64,000 nucleotides of DNA from Sphingomonas hankookensis. GTDB taxonomy: Bacteria > Pseudomonadota > Alphaproteobacteria > Sphingomonadales > Sphingomonadaceae. Under the pieces are notes generated by a model, which made no database searches, was not told where the DNA came from, and was given only the letters and a program-made list of their open reading frames with translations. The stretch spans positions 124,001 to 188,000 of the forward strand of contig NZ_JAKREV010000001.1 in NCBI RefSeq assembly GCF_022664465.1, given 5' to 3'. The translations under genes were made by a program, and so were the position numbers. This document shows positions 27,672 through 37,409 of this stretch, in pieces. The first letter of the stretch is position 1. The number at the start of each line of letters is the position of its first letter.

Positions 27672-28247
27672 ATGCCCGGCGACGCCGAAATCGAAACCAT
27701 GTTGCTCGGACCGCTGGTGCCCGACCGGGTGTGCGGCGACTGTACCGTATGCTGCACCGTGCTGACGGTGAACTCGCCCGATTTCGCCAAGCCGGGCGGC
27801 GTGCCGTGCCAGCATCTGACGGAGCGGGGATGCGGCATCCACGCGGTCCGGCCGACGATCTGTCGGACATGGTTCTGCGCGTGGCGCCGGGTCGCGGAAC
27901 TTCCCGACGCGGCCCGGCCGGACCGGTCGGGGTTGCTGGTATCGATGAATTTCGTCGATCGCCCGGCGAACCTGTTTGAAGGGGTATCGATCCTCGTCCG
28001 GTTGCTGCCGGGCAGCGATGCGATCCGCAGCGGCCTTGCCGCCCGGCTGCTCGATACGCTCTGTGCGCAACTCGTGCCGGTGTGGTTCAGCGACGGGGCG
28101 GAGAAGATGCTGATGCACCCGCCCGCCGACGTCGCACAGCTGGTCCTGTCGGGCGAACCGGCGCCCGGCCATCTTGCCGAAGAAGTCGCCGCATGGCGCG
28201 AACGCTATGCCGTTTTCGCGGACGGTTCGCCGCCCGCCACCGGCTGA
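27672..28247 (+). CDS. YkgJ-like cysteine-cluster protein
   Basis: 191 residues. Cysteines are concentrated in residues 21-66 as CGDCTVCC, then PCQHL, GCGIH and RPTICRTWFCAW, the pattern of the YkgJ/CxxCxxCC metal-cluster family (zinc or iron bound; function not known). The C-terminal half is ordinary and without a known motif. It is divergent from nasT with about 90 bases between starts. It appears intact and transcribed alone. Confidence 0.75.
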   Translation: MPGDAEIETMLLGPLVPDRVCGDCTVCCTVLTVNSPDFAKPGGVPCQHLTERGCGIHAVRPTICRTWFCAWRRVAELPDAARPDRSGLLVSMNFVDRPANLFEGVSILVRLLPGSDAIRSGLAARLLDTLCAQLVPVWFSDGAEKMLMHPPADVAQLVLSGEPAPGHLAEEVAAWRERYAVFADGSPPATG

Positions 28248-28313
28248 TTTCCGCCCCGGCCGACTGCAAACGATACGATACGTCCAAAATGTGTCGTTCG
28301 TGCATCATCGGTT

Positions 28314-28382
28314 GAGAATGTTCACATTTCCGACCGCCAAACGGTTGACAGCTCCCCTCCCCTCGGGCGAGTGAACGTTCTC
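28314..28382 (+). promoter_or_regulatory. Pair of LacI-type operators with a -35 box between them
   Basis: Site A at 28314-28325 (GAGAATGTTCAC) and site B at 28371-28382 (GTGAACGTTCTC) are reverse-complement variants of one half-palindromic motif with a GAACRTTC core, 57 bases centre to centre. A TTGACA box at 28345-28350 lies between them; no good -10 was seen. The same motif in perfect form (GTGAACGTTCAC) occurs at 46282 at the start of the GH3 gene. The LacI regulator is encoded at the end of this operon. Confidence 0.6.
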
Positions 28383-28429
28383 AATATGCGCACAAATTAG
28401 TAGCGCTAACATGCATGGGGAGGGAACAT

Positions 28430-31400
28430 ATGCGCGGAACAGCCGCCTGTCGTCTGGCAATCGGGGTATCGACGGTAGCGCTCTTGTCGATGAGCGGCAG
28501 CGCATGGGCGCAGGACGCCGCCGCGACGCTCGGCGCACCCGGCCCGTCGGAAATCCAGGACGCCCCACGCCCGACGAAGCCGATGGTGATGCGATCACCG
28601 TTACCGGCATCCGCGCCAGCCTGCGCGACGCGCTGAACATCAAGCGCAACGCGCAGGGCGTCGTCGACGCGATCAGTGCCGAGGATATCGGCAAGTTCCC
28701 CGACACCAACCTCGCCGAATCGCTCCAGCGCATCACCGGCGTGTCGATCGATCGCCAGAACGGCGAAGGCTCGACCGTCACCGTGCGCGGCTTCGGTCCC
28801 GAATATAACCTCGTCGTGCTGAACGGCCGCCAACTGCCGACCTCGACGCTGGGCGACGGCGCCAGCGCGCCGGCCTCGCGCTCGTTCGACTTCGCCAACC
28901 TCGCGTCCGAAGGGATCGCCGGGGTCGAGGTGTACAAGACCGGCCGCGCCGCCGTGCCGTCGGGCGGCATCGGTTCGACGATCAACATCAAGACGCCCCG
29001 CCCGCTCGACCGTCCCGGCATGCGCGGATCGTTCGCCGCGCGCGGCGTCGTCGACACGTCGCAGAACGGCAAGGACCAGATCACGCCGGAACTGTCGGGC
29101 GTGTTCAGCACGACCTTCGGCAACGAGGACCAGTTCGGCTTCCTCGTGTCGGGCAGCTATCAGAAGCGCAACGCCAGCGTGAACACCGGCTCGGTCGGGT
29201 TCGGCAATTCGTTCCTCGGCACCGAAAACGACTGGGGCACGCTTGGGCCGGAAGGGCCGAACGTCATCAACCGCCCCGGCCCGACCGACGTGTACGAAGT
29301 GCCGCAGAGCGCGGCATACAACCTGACCGACATTCGCCGCGAGCGGATCAACGGGCAGGCGGTGCTGCAATATCGTCCGATCGAATCGCTCACCGCGACG
29401 GTCGACTTCACCTATTCGCGCAACAAGGTCGAGGCGCGCGACAGCAGCGTCGGCATCTGGTTCAACTTCGGCGACACCTCGACCGAATGGACCGACGGCC
29501 CCGCCGCCGGCCCGGTCTTCTACACCGAGCGCTTCGGTCCGGGTAAGGACCTGTCGTACAGCGGCTCCCTCACGGCGAACGTCAGCGAGAACAAGTCGCT
29601 GGGCGGGAACCTGAAGTGGGAAGCGCCGGGTGGCGTCACCATCACGCTCGACGCGCATCATTCGACCGCGGAATCGAAGCCGACCAACCGCTTCGGCTCC
29701 AGCACCTCGGTCGGCTCGGCGATCTTCGGCGTCGCGTCGCAGACGGTCGACTTTACCAAGGACCTGCCGGTCATCTCGTACGTGATGCAGCCCGGCATCG
29801 ACGCGCTCAACCCGGCGCTGATCAACGCGACCGGCAACTCGTTCCGCAACGCCTATTTCCGCGACGAGATCAACCAGGTGCAGCTGAGCGGTCATTACGA
29901 CCATGACGGCAGCTTCCTCGATTCGATCGATTTCGGTTTCTCCTACGTCAACAACCAGGTTCGCTCGGCCTACGGCTTCCTGCAGAACGACACCTGGGGC
30001 GGCGTCGGCACCCCGGCGGACCTGCCCGACGACCTGTTCACCCGCGTCACTCTGCCCGACAAGTTCCGCGGCGTGCAGGGCGCGAAGGACGGGATCATCC
30101 CGGCCTATTACAAGTTCGATTTCGAACGGATGGTCGACCTGCTCGACAGTCGCTTCGGCATCTGCGGCGGCGACGGCAACTGCCTCGCCAGTTTCGAGGC
30201 CGACCGGCGGATCACCGAAAAGACGATCTCGCCGTTCGTCCAGGTCAACAACACGTTCGACCTGCTCGGGCGTCGCGCGCACCTGATCGCGGGTGTCCGG
30301 TATGACCAGACGACGGTCAACTCTGCCTCGCTGACGCCGATCCCGGTCGGCACTGCATGGGTTGCGCAGGGTGAGTTCAACGTCATTTATTCGACCGAGA
30401 GCGATTTCCTGCCGAACAAGGGCAGCTACGACAACTGGCTCCCCGCGGTCGATTTCGACATCGAGGTGCTGAACAACGTCAAGCTGCGCGCGTCGTACAG
30501 CCACACCATTACCCGCGCCGACTATAACAGCCTGCAGGGTGGCCTGACGCTCAACCGCCAGTTCGGCATCGCCGGCGGCGGTGGTCTGCAGGGCAACCCG
30601 AACCTCGTGCCGTTCCTGTCGAAGAATATCGATGTGTCGGCGGAATGGTATTACGCGCCGACCAGCTATGTGTCGGCGGGCTATTTCCGCAAGAACGTCA
30701 GCAACTTCATCAACTCGCAAGAGGTGCAGCGTTCGGCGTTCGACCTGCGCAACCCGGCCAACGGTCCGCGCTTCCGCGCGGCGCAGGCGGCATTGGGCGG
30801 TACCACCGACACCGGCCGCATCCGCGACTATATCCTGCGCAACTTCACGCAGGGTGTGGAGGTCGCCCGCAACGCGGCGGGGGCGCCGATCCTCGACGTC
30901 AACGGCTATTATACCGGCCGTATCCTCGGCCTGCCCGAGGACGGCCTGGTCGACTTCCGGATCGGTACGCCGTTCAATTCGGATCAGACCGCGACGCTCG
31001 ACGGGTTCGAATTCGCGATCCAGCACAGCTTCTGGGAAACCGGCTTCGGCACGATCCTGAACTATACGATCGTGCGCGGCGACGCGAAGTTCAACAACGC
31101 GCTCGACCCCAATGTCGGCCAGTTCGCGCTGGCAGGCCTGAGCGACAGTGCCAACGCCGTGCTGTTCTACGACAAGAACGGGTTGCAGAGCCGTGTCGCG
31201 TACAACTGGCGCGACAAGTTCTACGCCGGGGGCAATCCGAACCCGACCTATGTCGAAGCCTATGGCCAGATCGACGCCAGCATCAGCTACGAGTTCCGCA
31301 AGGGCCTGACCGTCTTTGCCGAAGCGATCAACCTGACAGGCGAAGGGCGGCGCGGCCATCGTCGCAACGAAAACTTCGTGACGTTCGCGCAGCCCGGTTT

Positions 31401-31437
31401 CGCGCGCTATACCGGCGGCGTCCGCTTCAGCTTCTGA
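28430..31437 (+). pseudogene. TonB-dependent receptor (TIGR01782-like), signal peptide out of frame
   Basis: About 1002 residues if one base is restored. GGGGAGGG precedes the ATG at 28430, which opens a clean signal peptide (MRGTAACRLAIGVSTVALLS ... GSAWAQ). That frame ends at 28636. From about 28567 the other frame gives the TonB-box-like DAITVTGIRASL, the plug (DIGKFPDTNLAESLQRITGV, VRGFGPEYNLVVLNGRQ) and the barrel ending GGVRFSF. The break is at the C4 run 28563-28566; one more C joins them. As read, the barrel frame could start only at 28411 without a signal peptide, so it could not reach the outer membrane. The family imports oligosaccharides and similar ligands. A sequencing slip is the main alternative. 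Confidence 0.75.
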
Positions 31438-31498
31438 TGCGAAAGCGGTCCGGGGGCGGCGGCACGTTGCCGTCGCCTGCCGGCCCAAGGATTGAACC

Positions 31499-33040
31499 AT
31501 GACGGAGCGGATCAGGCGGATCGTGATCGTCGGCGGGGGCACCGCCGGCTGGCTGGCGGCGTGTCGGATCGCGGCGGCCGCCGACTCCCATGCCACCGAT
31601 CCGCTGACCGTCACGCTGATAGAATCCCCCCACGTGTCGACGATCGGCGTCGGCGAGGGGACATGGCCGACGATGCGCGGCACGCTGGCGCGGATCGGCA
31701 TCGACGAAGCGACCTTCCTGCGCGCGGCCGATGCGAGCTTCAAACAGGGATCGCGCTTCGACGGGTGGCGCACCGGCACGCCCGACGACAGCTATTACCA
31801 CCCCTTCACCGCGCCGGCCGATCTGCCGCCGGGCGACCTGCTGCGTGAATGGCAGCACGGGAGCTTCGCCGCGCACGCCTCTGCCCAGCCGGCGGTGTGC
31901 GACGAGCATCTGGCACCACGGCAGCGAGCGATGGCGCCCTATGCCGGCGCGCTCAACTATGGCTATCATCTCGATGCGGGGAAGTTCGCCGAGCTGTTGC
32001 GCGACACCGCCTGCACCCGGCTGGGCGTGACCCATGTCCGCGACCATGTGACCGGTATCGAAGCGGCGGCGAACGGCGATATCGCCACGGTCGTCACGCG
32101 CGATTCCGGCGCAATCGCGGGCGACCTGTTCCTCGATTGCACCGGCCATGCCGCGCTGCTGATCGGCGGGCATTACGGCGTCGACAGCATCGACCGCACC
32201 GACATCCTGTTCAACGACCGTGCGCTGGCGGTGCAGATACCGGTCGCCCCCGACAGCCCGATCGCGTCGCAGACCAACGCGACGGCGCATGATGCCGGCT
32301 GGATCTGGGACATCGGCCTGCCGTCGCGGCGTGGGGTCGGTTGCGTCTATGCCAGCAGCTTCGCCAGCGACGATGACGCCGCGGCGACGCTCACCGACTA
32401 TCTCCGCCGCACCGCGCCCGATATCGATCCGGCCACCCTGTCGTTCCGCCAGTTGCGCTTCCGCTCGGCACATCGCGAGCGGTTCTGGCAGGGCAACTGC
32501 CTCGCCATCGGACTGTCGGCCGGGTTCCTCGAACCGCTGGAGGCGTCGGCGATCGTCACGATCGAGTTGTCGCTCGACGCGCTGCTCGACGGGTTTCCGG
32601 CGGACCGGCGCGCGATGGACCTGCATGCCCGGCGGTTCAACGCACTGTTCCGCTATCGCTGGGACCGGATCGTCGACTTCCTGAAGCTGCATTACGTGCT
32701 GAGCGAGCGCGACGAACCCTATTGGCGGGCGCATCGCGTGTCCGCGTCGGTCCCGCCGGCGCTGCGCGACCTGCTGGCGCTGTGGCGGACGCAGCCGCCC
32801 TCGCCCGCCGACTTCGCGCAGGCGAACGAGATTTTTCCGGCGGCCAGCCACCAATATGTGTTGTACGGCATGGGAATGACGCCCCCGCCCCCCGGCCCGC
32901 TGCGTTCCGAACGCAGCGATGCCTTGACGGTGCTGCGTCACGTTCGCCAGCGTGGCCGCGCGCTGACCAGCAGCCTGCCGACGAACCGCGAATATCTGAC
33001 CGCGCTCACCCGCGCCCCTGCCGAGGTTACCCATGTCTGA
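31499..33040 (+). CDS. Tryptophan-halogenase-like flavoprotein 1
   Basis: 513 residues of the Trp_halogenase family (PF04820). The FAD-binding [10 protein letters not shown] motif is at residues 12-21, followed by GVGEGTWP and a Lys in [13 protein letters not shown] that may match the catalytic Lys of PrnA/RebH. The usual WxWxIP signature is altered to [18 protein letters not shown] and [15 protein letters not shown] follow. Genes of this kind beside TonB receptors have no proven halogenating activity. AAGGA lies 7 bases before the ATG; the gene is 61 bases after the receptor and overlaps sapC by 8. Confidence 0.88.
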   Translation: MTERIRRIVIVGGGTAGWLAACRIAAAADSHATDPLTVTLIESPHVSTIGVGEGTWPTMRGTLARIGIDEATFLRAADASFKQGSRFDGWRTGTPDDSYYHPFTAPADLPPGDLLREWQHGSFAAHASAQPAVCDEHLAPRQRAMAPYAGALNYGYHLDAGKFAELLRDTACTRLGVTHVRDHVTGIEAAANGDIATVVTRDSGAIAGDLFLDCTGHAALLIGGHYGVDSIDRTDILFNDRALAVQIPVAPDSPIASQTNATAHDAGWIWDIGLPSRRGVGCVYASSFASDDDAAATLTDYLRRTAPDIDPATLSFRQLRFRSAHRERFWQGNCLAIGLSAGFLEPLEASAIVTIELSLDALLDGFPADRRAMDLHARRFNALFRYRWDRIVDFLKLHYVLSERDEPYWRAHRVSASVPPALRDLLALWRTQPPSPADFAQANEIFPAASHQYVLYGMGMTPPPPGPLRSERSDALTVLRHVRQRGRALTSSLPTNREYLTALTRAPAEVTHV

Positions 33041-33740
33041 CCATCAGTTGCTGAACGTCGCCGCGCACCGCGACCTGCGCGTCCGGCGCGAACGATCGGA
33101 AGCGCTGGGCGACGCGGTGATGACCGCGCTGGTCGTGCCGGACGAGTTCCGGCAGGTGCAGGCGAGCTATCCGATCCTGTTCCGCCAGAACCGCGAACGC
33201 GACGGCTTCGCGGCACTGGCGCTGTTCGGTTTCGATGCGGGCGAGAACCTGTTCCTCGTCGGCGACCGCTGGGACGCGCCCTATCTGCCGCTGTCGATCG
33301 ACATCCAGCCGTTCCTGATCGGCGGCGCGCCGGGGGCCGATGCCACCCCCAAGGCAGTGGTCGACATGAACAGCCCGCGCCTCGCGACCGACGACGGCGT
33401 CCGCGTATTCGACCGCGAAGGGCGTCCGTCGCCCTATCTCGACGTCATTCTCGAACGGCTGGGGGCACTGGATGCGGGCTATCGCGGGTCGGCGGCGTTC
33501 TTCGACGCGCTTGAGCGCTACCAGCTGCTCGAACCCTTCACGCTGGAGGTCACGCTCGACAGCGGCGCGACCAACCGGCTGGTCGGCTTCCACGCGATCG
33601 CCGAGGAGCGGCTGGCCGAACTCGACGCCGCGACGCTCGGCAAGCTGAACGCCGATGGGCATTTGCTGCCGATCTACATGGCGGTCGCCTCGCTCGCCAA
33701 CCTGCCCGCGCTCATCGCCCGCAAGAACCGTCGTGGCTGA
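33033..33740 (+). CDS. SapC family protein
   Basis: 235 residues of the SapC family (PF07277), named after a Campylobacter S-layer gene but of unproven function in sphingomonads. Family features: HRDLRVR near the N-terminus, [38 protein letters not shown] and [18 protein letters not shown] at the C-terminus. No signal peptide. It overlaps the upstream halogenase-like gene and the downstream cupin-like gene by 8 bases each, so the three are translated together. Confidence 0.85.
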   Translation: MSDHQLLNVAAHRDLRVRRERSEALGDAVMTALVVPDEFRQVQASYPILFRQNRERDGFAALALFGFDAGENLFLVGDRWDAPYLPLSIDIQPFLIGGAPGADATPKAVVDMNSPRLATDDGVRVFDREGRPSPYLDVILERLGALDAGYRGSAAFFDALERYQLLEPFTLEVTLDSGATNRLVGFHAIAEERLAELDAATLGKLNADGHLLPIYMAVASLANLPALIARKNRRG

Positions 33741-34740
33741 CCTGCGCCCCGTTACGGAGGTGCAGGCGGCGGACGCTGCCGCGCTCGACCACCAGCTGCG
33801 TACCGCGAAGGCGCCGTTCGTCGTGCGCGGCCTCGTCGCCGACTGGCCGCTGGTGCAGGCGGCAAAACGATCGTCGCAGGCGGCGCGCGACTATCTGGTC
33901 GAGCGGCACCGCGACGTGCCGTTCACCGTATCGGTCGGACAGGCGGGCGGCGGCGAGCGGTTGTTCTACGACGATGCGATGGCGATGAACTTCGCCACGG
34001 TCCGGGCGAAGCTGCCCGAAATCCTTGGCGAAATGGGCCGGGTGGAGCAGGATGCCGACCCGCGCGCGATCTACCTCGCGTCGATCGACATGCGCGGCTT
34101 CTTCGACGGGCTGGAGGAGGCCAACCGGGTCGATCTCGGCACCCGTGAGCCACTCGCCAGCATCTGGATCGGCACACGCACCCGCATCGCCGCGCATAAC
34201 GACCTGCCCGACAATCTCGCCTGCGTCGCGGCGGGCCGGCGGCGCTTCACGCTGTTCCCGCCGGACCAGTTCCGCAACCTGCATCTGGGTCCGCTCGACA
34301 ACACCCCGGCCGGTCGCGCGGTGTCGATGGTCGACTTCACCGCCCCCGATGCGGAGCGCCACCCGCGCTTCGCCGAGGCGCTGGCGCATGCGCAGGTCGC
34401 CGAGCTGGAGGCAGGCGACGCGATCCACATTCCGGGGCTGTGGTGGCATCATGTCGAGGGGCTGGCGCCGTTCAACATCCTGGTGAACTACTGGTGGCGC
34501 GATGCCCCGCGCTGGTTCGGCCAGCCGCAGGATGCGCTCCACCATGCGCTGCTGGCGATCCGCGACCTGCCGCCCGAGCAGAAGGAACATTGGCGCGAAG
34601 TGTTCGACCATTATGTCTTCACCAACGACGACAGCGTCACCGCGCATATCCCGCCCGGCGGCCGCGGCGTGCTCGACCCGCTGACCGCCGAGAGCGCCGG
34701 GCGACTGCGCGCCTTCCTGTTGCGGCAGCTCGCCAAATGA
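33733..34740 (+). CDS. Cupin-like (JmjC-related) protein
   Basis: 335 residues, cupin_8/JmjC-like fold as in Fe(II)/2-oxoglutarate enzymes related to FIH. The N-terminus has KAPFVVRGLVADWPLV; the metal-site region is IAAHNDLPDNLACVAAGRRRFTLFPP, where the family's H-x-D appears as H-N-D, and the distal His is in IHIPGLWWHHVEGL. NILVNYWW is characteristic. Substrate unknown. The start is GTG at 33733, inside the end of sapC; the site before it is weak. The stop overlaps the next gene (ATGA). Confidence 0.85.
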   Translation: MADLRPVTEVQAADAAALDHQLRTAKAPFVVRGLVADWPLVQAAKRSSQAARDYLVERHRDVPFTVSVGQAGGGERLFYDDAMAMNFATVRAKLPEILGEMGRVEQDADPRAIYLASIDMRGFFDGLEEANRVDLGTREPLASIWIGTRTRIAAHNDLPDNLACVAAGRRRFTLFPPDQFRNLHLGPLDNTPAGRAVSMVDFTAPDAERHPRFAEALAHAQVAELEAGDAIHIPGLWWHHVEGLAPFNILVNYWWRDAPRWFGQPQDALHHALLAIRDLPPEQKEHWREVFDHYVFTNDDSVTAHIPPGGRGVLDPLTAESAGRLRAFLLRQLAK

Positions 34741-36224
34741 GTGCCGCCCCGACCCGCGTCGTCATCGCCGGTGGCGGCACCGCCGGCTGGATGGCAGCGG
34801 CGGCGATCGCGCGGACGATGGGCAGGACGGTTGAGGTCGTGCTGGTCGAATCCGAAGCGATCGGTACCGTCGGCGTCGGCGAATCGACCATCCCGCCGCT
34901 GGTCACCTACAACCGGCTGCTCGGCATCAACGAAGCCGAGTTCATGGCCGCCACGTCGGCGACCTTCAAGCTCGGCATCCTGTTCGACGGGTGGAAGACC
35001 GCCGACAGCCGCTATTTCCATTCGTTCGGCATCACCGGGCGCGACCATTGGGCGGCGGGGTTCCAGCATTACTGGCTGAACGGTCTCGAGCGGGGCCACG
35101 ACCAGCCGTACGACGACTATTGCACTGAACTCGTCGCGGCCTTGCAGGGCAAGTTCGCGCATCTGCCGGGCGATGCGACCAACTACGCCTATCAGCTCGA
35201 TTCGGGCCGCTATGCTCGGTTCCTGTGCACCATGGCCGAGCGCGACGGCACCACCCGGATCGAAGGACGCATCGCCAGGGTCGAGCTGGACGCGGAGACC
35301 GGCGACATTGCCGCGCTGCTCCTCGACGGCGACCGGCGGGTCGCCGGCGACCTGTTCCTCGACTGCACCGGCTTTCGTGCGCTCCTGATCGAGGGGGCGC
35401 TGCACGCCGGCTATGACGACTGGACCCATTGGCTGCCGTGCGACGCGGCGATCGCGCTCCAGACCGAAAGCGTCGGTCCGCCGGTGCCGTACACTCGTGC
35501 GATGGCGCATGACGCCGGGTGGCAATGGCGCATCCCGCTGCAACACCGGGTCGGCAACGGCATCGTCTATTGCAGCCGGTATCTGGAGCGTGACGCGGCG
35601 CTCGATCGGCTGACGAACAACGTCGAGGGCGCGGTCCTGACCCAGCCCAATTTCCTACGTTTCACCACCGGTGCCCGGCGGCGGCAATGGCATCGCAACT
35701 GCGTCGCCATTGGCCTGTCGGGCGGGTTCATGGAGCCGCTGGAATCGACCAGCATCCACCTGATCCAGCGCGCGGTGCTGCGGCTGCTGCGGCTGTTTCC
35801 GCAAGGACGCGTCAGCCCCGCCGACGTCGCCGAGTTCAACGACCAGCAGCTGCAGGACATGGAGCAGATCCGCGACTTCCTGATCCTGCACTACAAGGTC
35901 ACCGACCGCCGCGACTCGCCCTTCTGGCGGCAATGTGCCGATATGGACGTGCCCGACACGCTGGCGCAGAAAATCGCCTTGTTCCGCCAGACGGGCCGGG
36001 TATTCCGCCGCAACGAGGAATTGTTCGGCGAGAATAGCTGGGTGCAGGTGATGATGGGGCAAGGGATCGTGCCGGAGAGGCATCACCCGCTGACGGCGAA
36101 GCTGAGCGACGACGAACTCGACCGGCTGCTGTCCACGCTGCGCCGGCAGGTGAAGGATACCGTCGCGACGATGCCGCCGCATGGCGACTATGTGGCACGC
36201 TACTGTCCGGCGGACCGCAACTGA
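34737..36224 (+). CDS. Tryptophan-halogenase-like flavoprotein 2
   Basis: 495 residues, PF04820 family. It has GGGTAGWMAA at the FAD site, GVGESTIPP, ATFKLGILFDGW with the candidate catalytic Lys, DCTGFRALLI, and a complete GWQWRIPLQHR signature (WxWxIP), then CVAIGLSGGFMEPLESTSIHLIQ. It therefore keeps more of the halogenase hallmarks than its neighbour at 31499. It needs a flavin reductase, which is not encoded nearby. A role in modifying an aromatic group connected with the imported ligand is possible but unproven. Confidence 0.88.
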   Translation: MSAAPTRVVIAGGGTAGWMAAAAIARTMGRTVEVVLVESEAIGTVGVGESTIPPLVTYNRLLGINEAEFMAATSATFKLGILFDGWKTADSRYFHSFGITGRDHWAAGFQHYWLNGLERGHDQPYDDYCTELVAALQGKFAHLPGDATNYAYQLDSGRYARFLCTMAERDGTTRIEGRIARVELDAETGDIAALLLDGDRRVAGDLFLDCTGFRALLIEGALHAGYDDWTHWLPCDAAIALQTESVGPPVPYTRAMAHDAGWQWRIPLQHRVGNGIVYCSRYLERDAALDRLTNNVEGAVLTQPNFLRFTTGARRRQWHRNCVAIGLSGGFMEPLESTSIHLIQRAVLRLLRLFPQGRVSPADVAEFNDQQLQDMEQIRDFLILHYKVTDRRDSPFWRQCADMDVPDTLAQKIALFRQTGRVFRRNEELFGENSWVQVMMGQGIVPERHHPLTAKLSDDELDRLLSTLRRQVKDTVATMPPHGDYVARYCPADRN

Positions 36225-37282
36225 TGGCACCGCGTCGTCAGGGGGTGACGATCAAGCACGTCGCCGCCGATGCCGGGGTGTCGTTGCAGACGGTCAGCCG
36301 CGTCATCAACAACGAACCCAATGTCCGCCCGGAGATGGCGCGCCGCGTGCAGGAATCGATCGACCGGCTGGGCTATGTGCCGTTGATCGCGGCGCAGCGC
36401 ATGGGCGGATCGCGATCGCGCCTGATCCTCGCGCTCAACGACCGCGACCGCACGATCGCCGGGTGGCAGAATCGCGAAGGCACCGACTGGGTCGACCAGA
36501 TGCTGCTGGGCGGCATGCTGACCTGCGGTCCACACGGCTATCGCCTGATCCTCGAACTGGTCGATACGCATAGCGACCATATCGAACGCGAACTGTCCGC
36601 TGCGATCGGCGCGTTGCAGCCCGATGGCGTGATCCTGACCCCGCCGCATTCGCAGGATCCATTGATCCTCGACCTGCTCGCCAGACGCGGGATCAGCATC
36701 GCGCGGATCGGATCGCGGGTGCCGGGGCCGGGCTTCTCGCTGACGATGGGCGATGAGGGCGCGGCGCAGATGGTGACCGAGCATCTGGTCGAACTCGGCC
36801 ATCGCCGGATCGGGTTGATCGAAGGCGCACCGGACTATGAACTGAGCGGCTGGCGGGTTGCCGGCTGGCGCGCGGCGATGGCGGCGGCCGGGCTGTCGGA
36901 CGACCTGATCCAGCCGGGCGATTTCGGTTATGAGTCCGGCTATGCCGCCGCCACCGCGCTGCTCGACGCCGCCGATCCGCCGACCGCGATCATCGCCAGC
37001 AGCGACCAGATGGCGATGGCGACGCTGACGCTGGCGAAGGAACGCGGGCTCACCGTCCCCGACGACCTGTCGATCGTCAGCTTCGACGACACGCCCATCG
37101 TCCGCTTCGCCCAGCCGCCACTCACAGCGGTGACGCAACCGATCGCCGAAGTCGCAGCGCGCGCGGTCGAACGGATCATCGCCGAGCAGCGCGACACCCT
37201 GCCCCCCGCCGATCCGGTGTCGGTCGCCGCCACGCTGAACCTGCGCGCCTCGACCGCTCCGCCGCGAAGCCGGACCAAATAA
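36224..37282 (+). CDS. LacI-family transcriptional regulator
   Basis: 352 residues. The N-terminal helix-turn-helix (TIKHVAADAGVSLQTVSRVIN) and hinge (NVRPEMARRVQESIDRLGYVP, IAAQRM) are followed by a sugar-binding periplasmic-fold domain (DGVILTPP, EHLVELGHRRIGLIEG, AIIASSDQMAMATL, LSIVSFDDTPI). It is the last gene of the receptor operon and shares one base with the previous stop (TGATG). It is the obvious candidate to bind the GAACGTTC operators at 28314-28382 and at 46282, repressing in the absence of a sugar inducer. Confidence 0.93.
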   Translation: MAPRRQGVTIKHVAADAGVSLQTVSRVINNEPNVRPEMARRVQESIDRLGYVPLIAAQRMGGSRSRLILALNDRDRTIAGWQNREGTDWVDQMLLGGMLTCGPHGYRLILELVDTHSDHIERELSAAIGALQPDGVILTPPHSQDPLILDLLARRGISIARIGSRVPGPGFSLTMGDEGAAQMVTEHLVELGHRRIGLIEGAPDYELSGWRVAGWRAAMAAAGLSDDLIQPGDFGYESGYAAATALLDAADPPTAIIASSDQMAMATLTLAKERGLTVPDDLSIVSFDDTPIVRFAQPPLTAVTQPIAEVAARAVERIIAEQRDTLPPADPVSVAATLNLRASTAPPRSRTK

Positions 37283-37358
37283 TTTCGCACTATACGCCAG
37301 CTATACGGCTTTGCCGCCGATCGCTCTCGAATTGCTACGCGACACCGGCCTAATCGCC

Positions 37359-37404
37359 CACCCCTGAAGGCACCGCCACGCGGCGGTCGCCGTATCCAGG
37401 GGTG
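37359..37404 (+). promoter_or_regulatory. Leader hairpin that hides the porin ribosome-binding site
   Basis: CACCCCTG at 37359-37366 pairs perfectly with CAGGGGTG at 37397-37404, and an inner stem ACCGCC-ACGC-GGCGGT (37372-37387), with GGC/GCC closing pairs, fills the loop. The 3' arm contains the AGGGG ribosome-binding site, 7 bases before the ATG at 37410. The fold would block initiation, so it may act as a riboswitch, protein-binding site or thermosensor. I could not match it to a named RNA family. Confidence 0.6.
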
Positions 37405-37409
37405 CTATC

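Noticed and set aside
18825..28640. All lesions are sequencing errors
   Set aside because: Not excluded, since the frameshifts are one-base losses in GC-rich runs. But two lesions are substitutions and all cluster in one tenth-size region while comparable GC-rich genes elsewhere are clean.
28381..31779. Very long minus-strand open frame opposite the TonB receptor
   Set aside because: High-GC shadow frame: Arg/Val/Asp-rich, without any recognisable domain, and the plus-strand reading is a clear TonB receptor.
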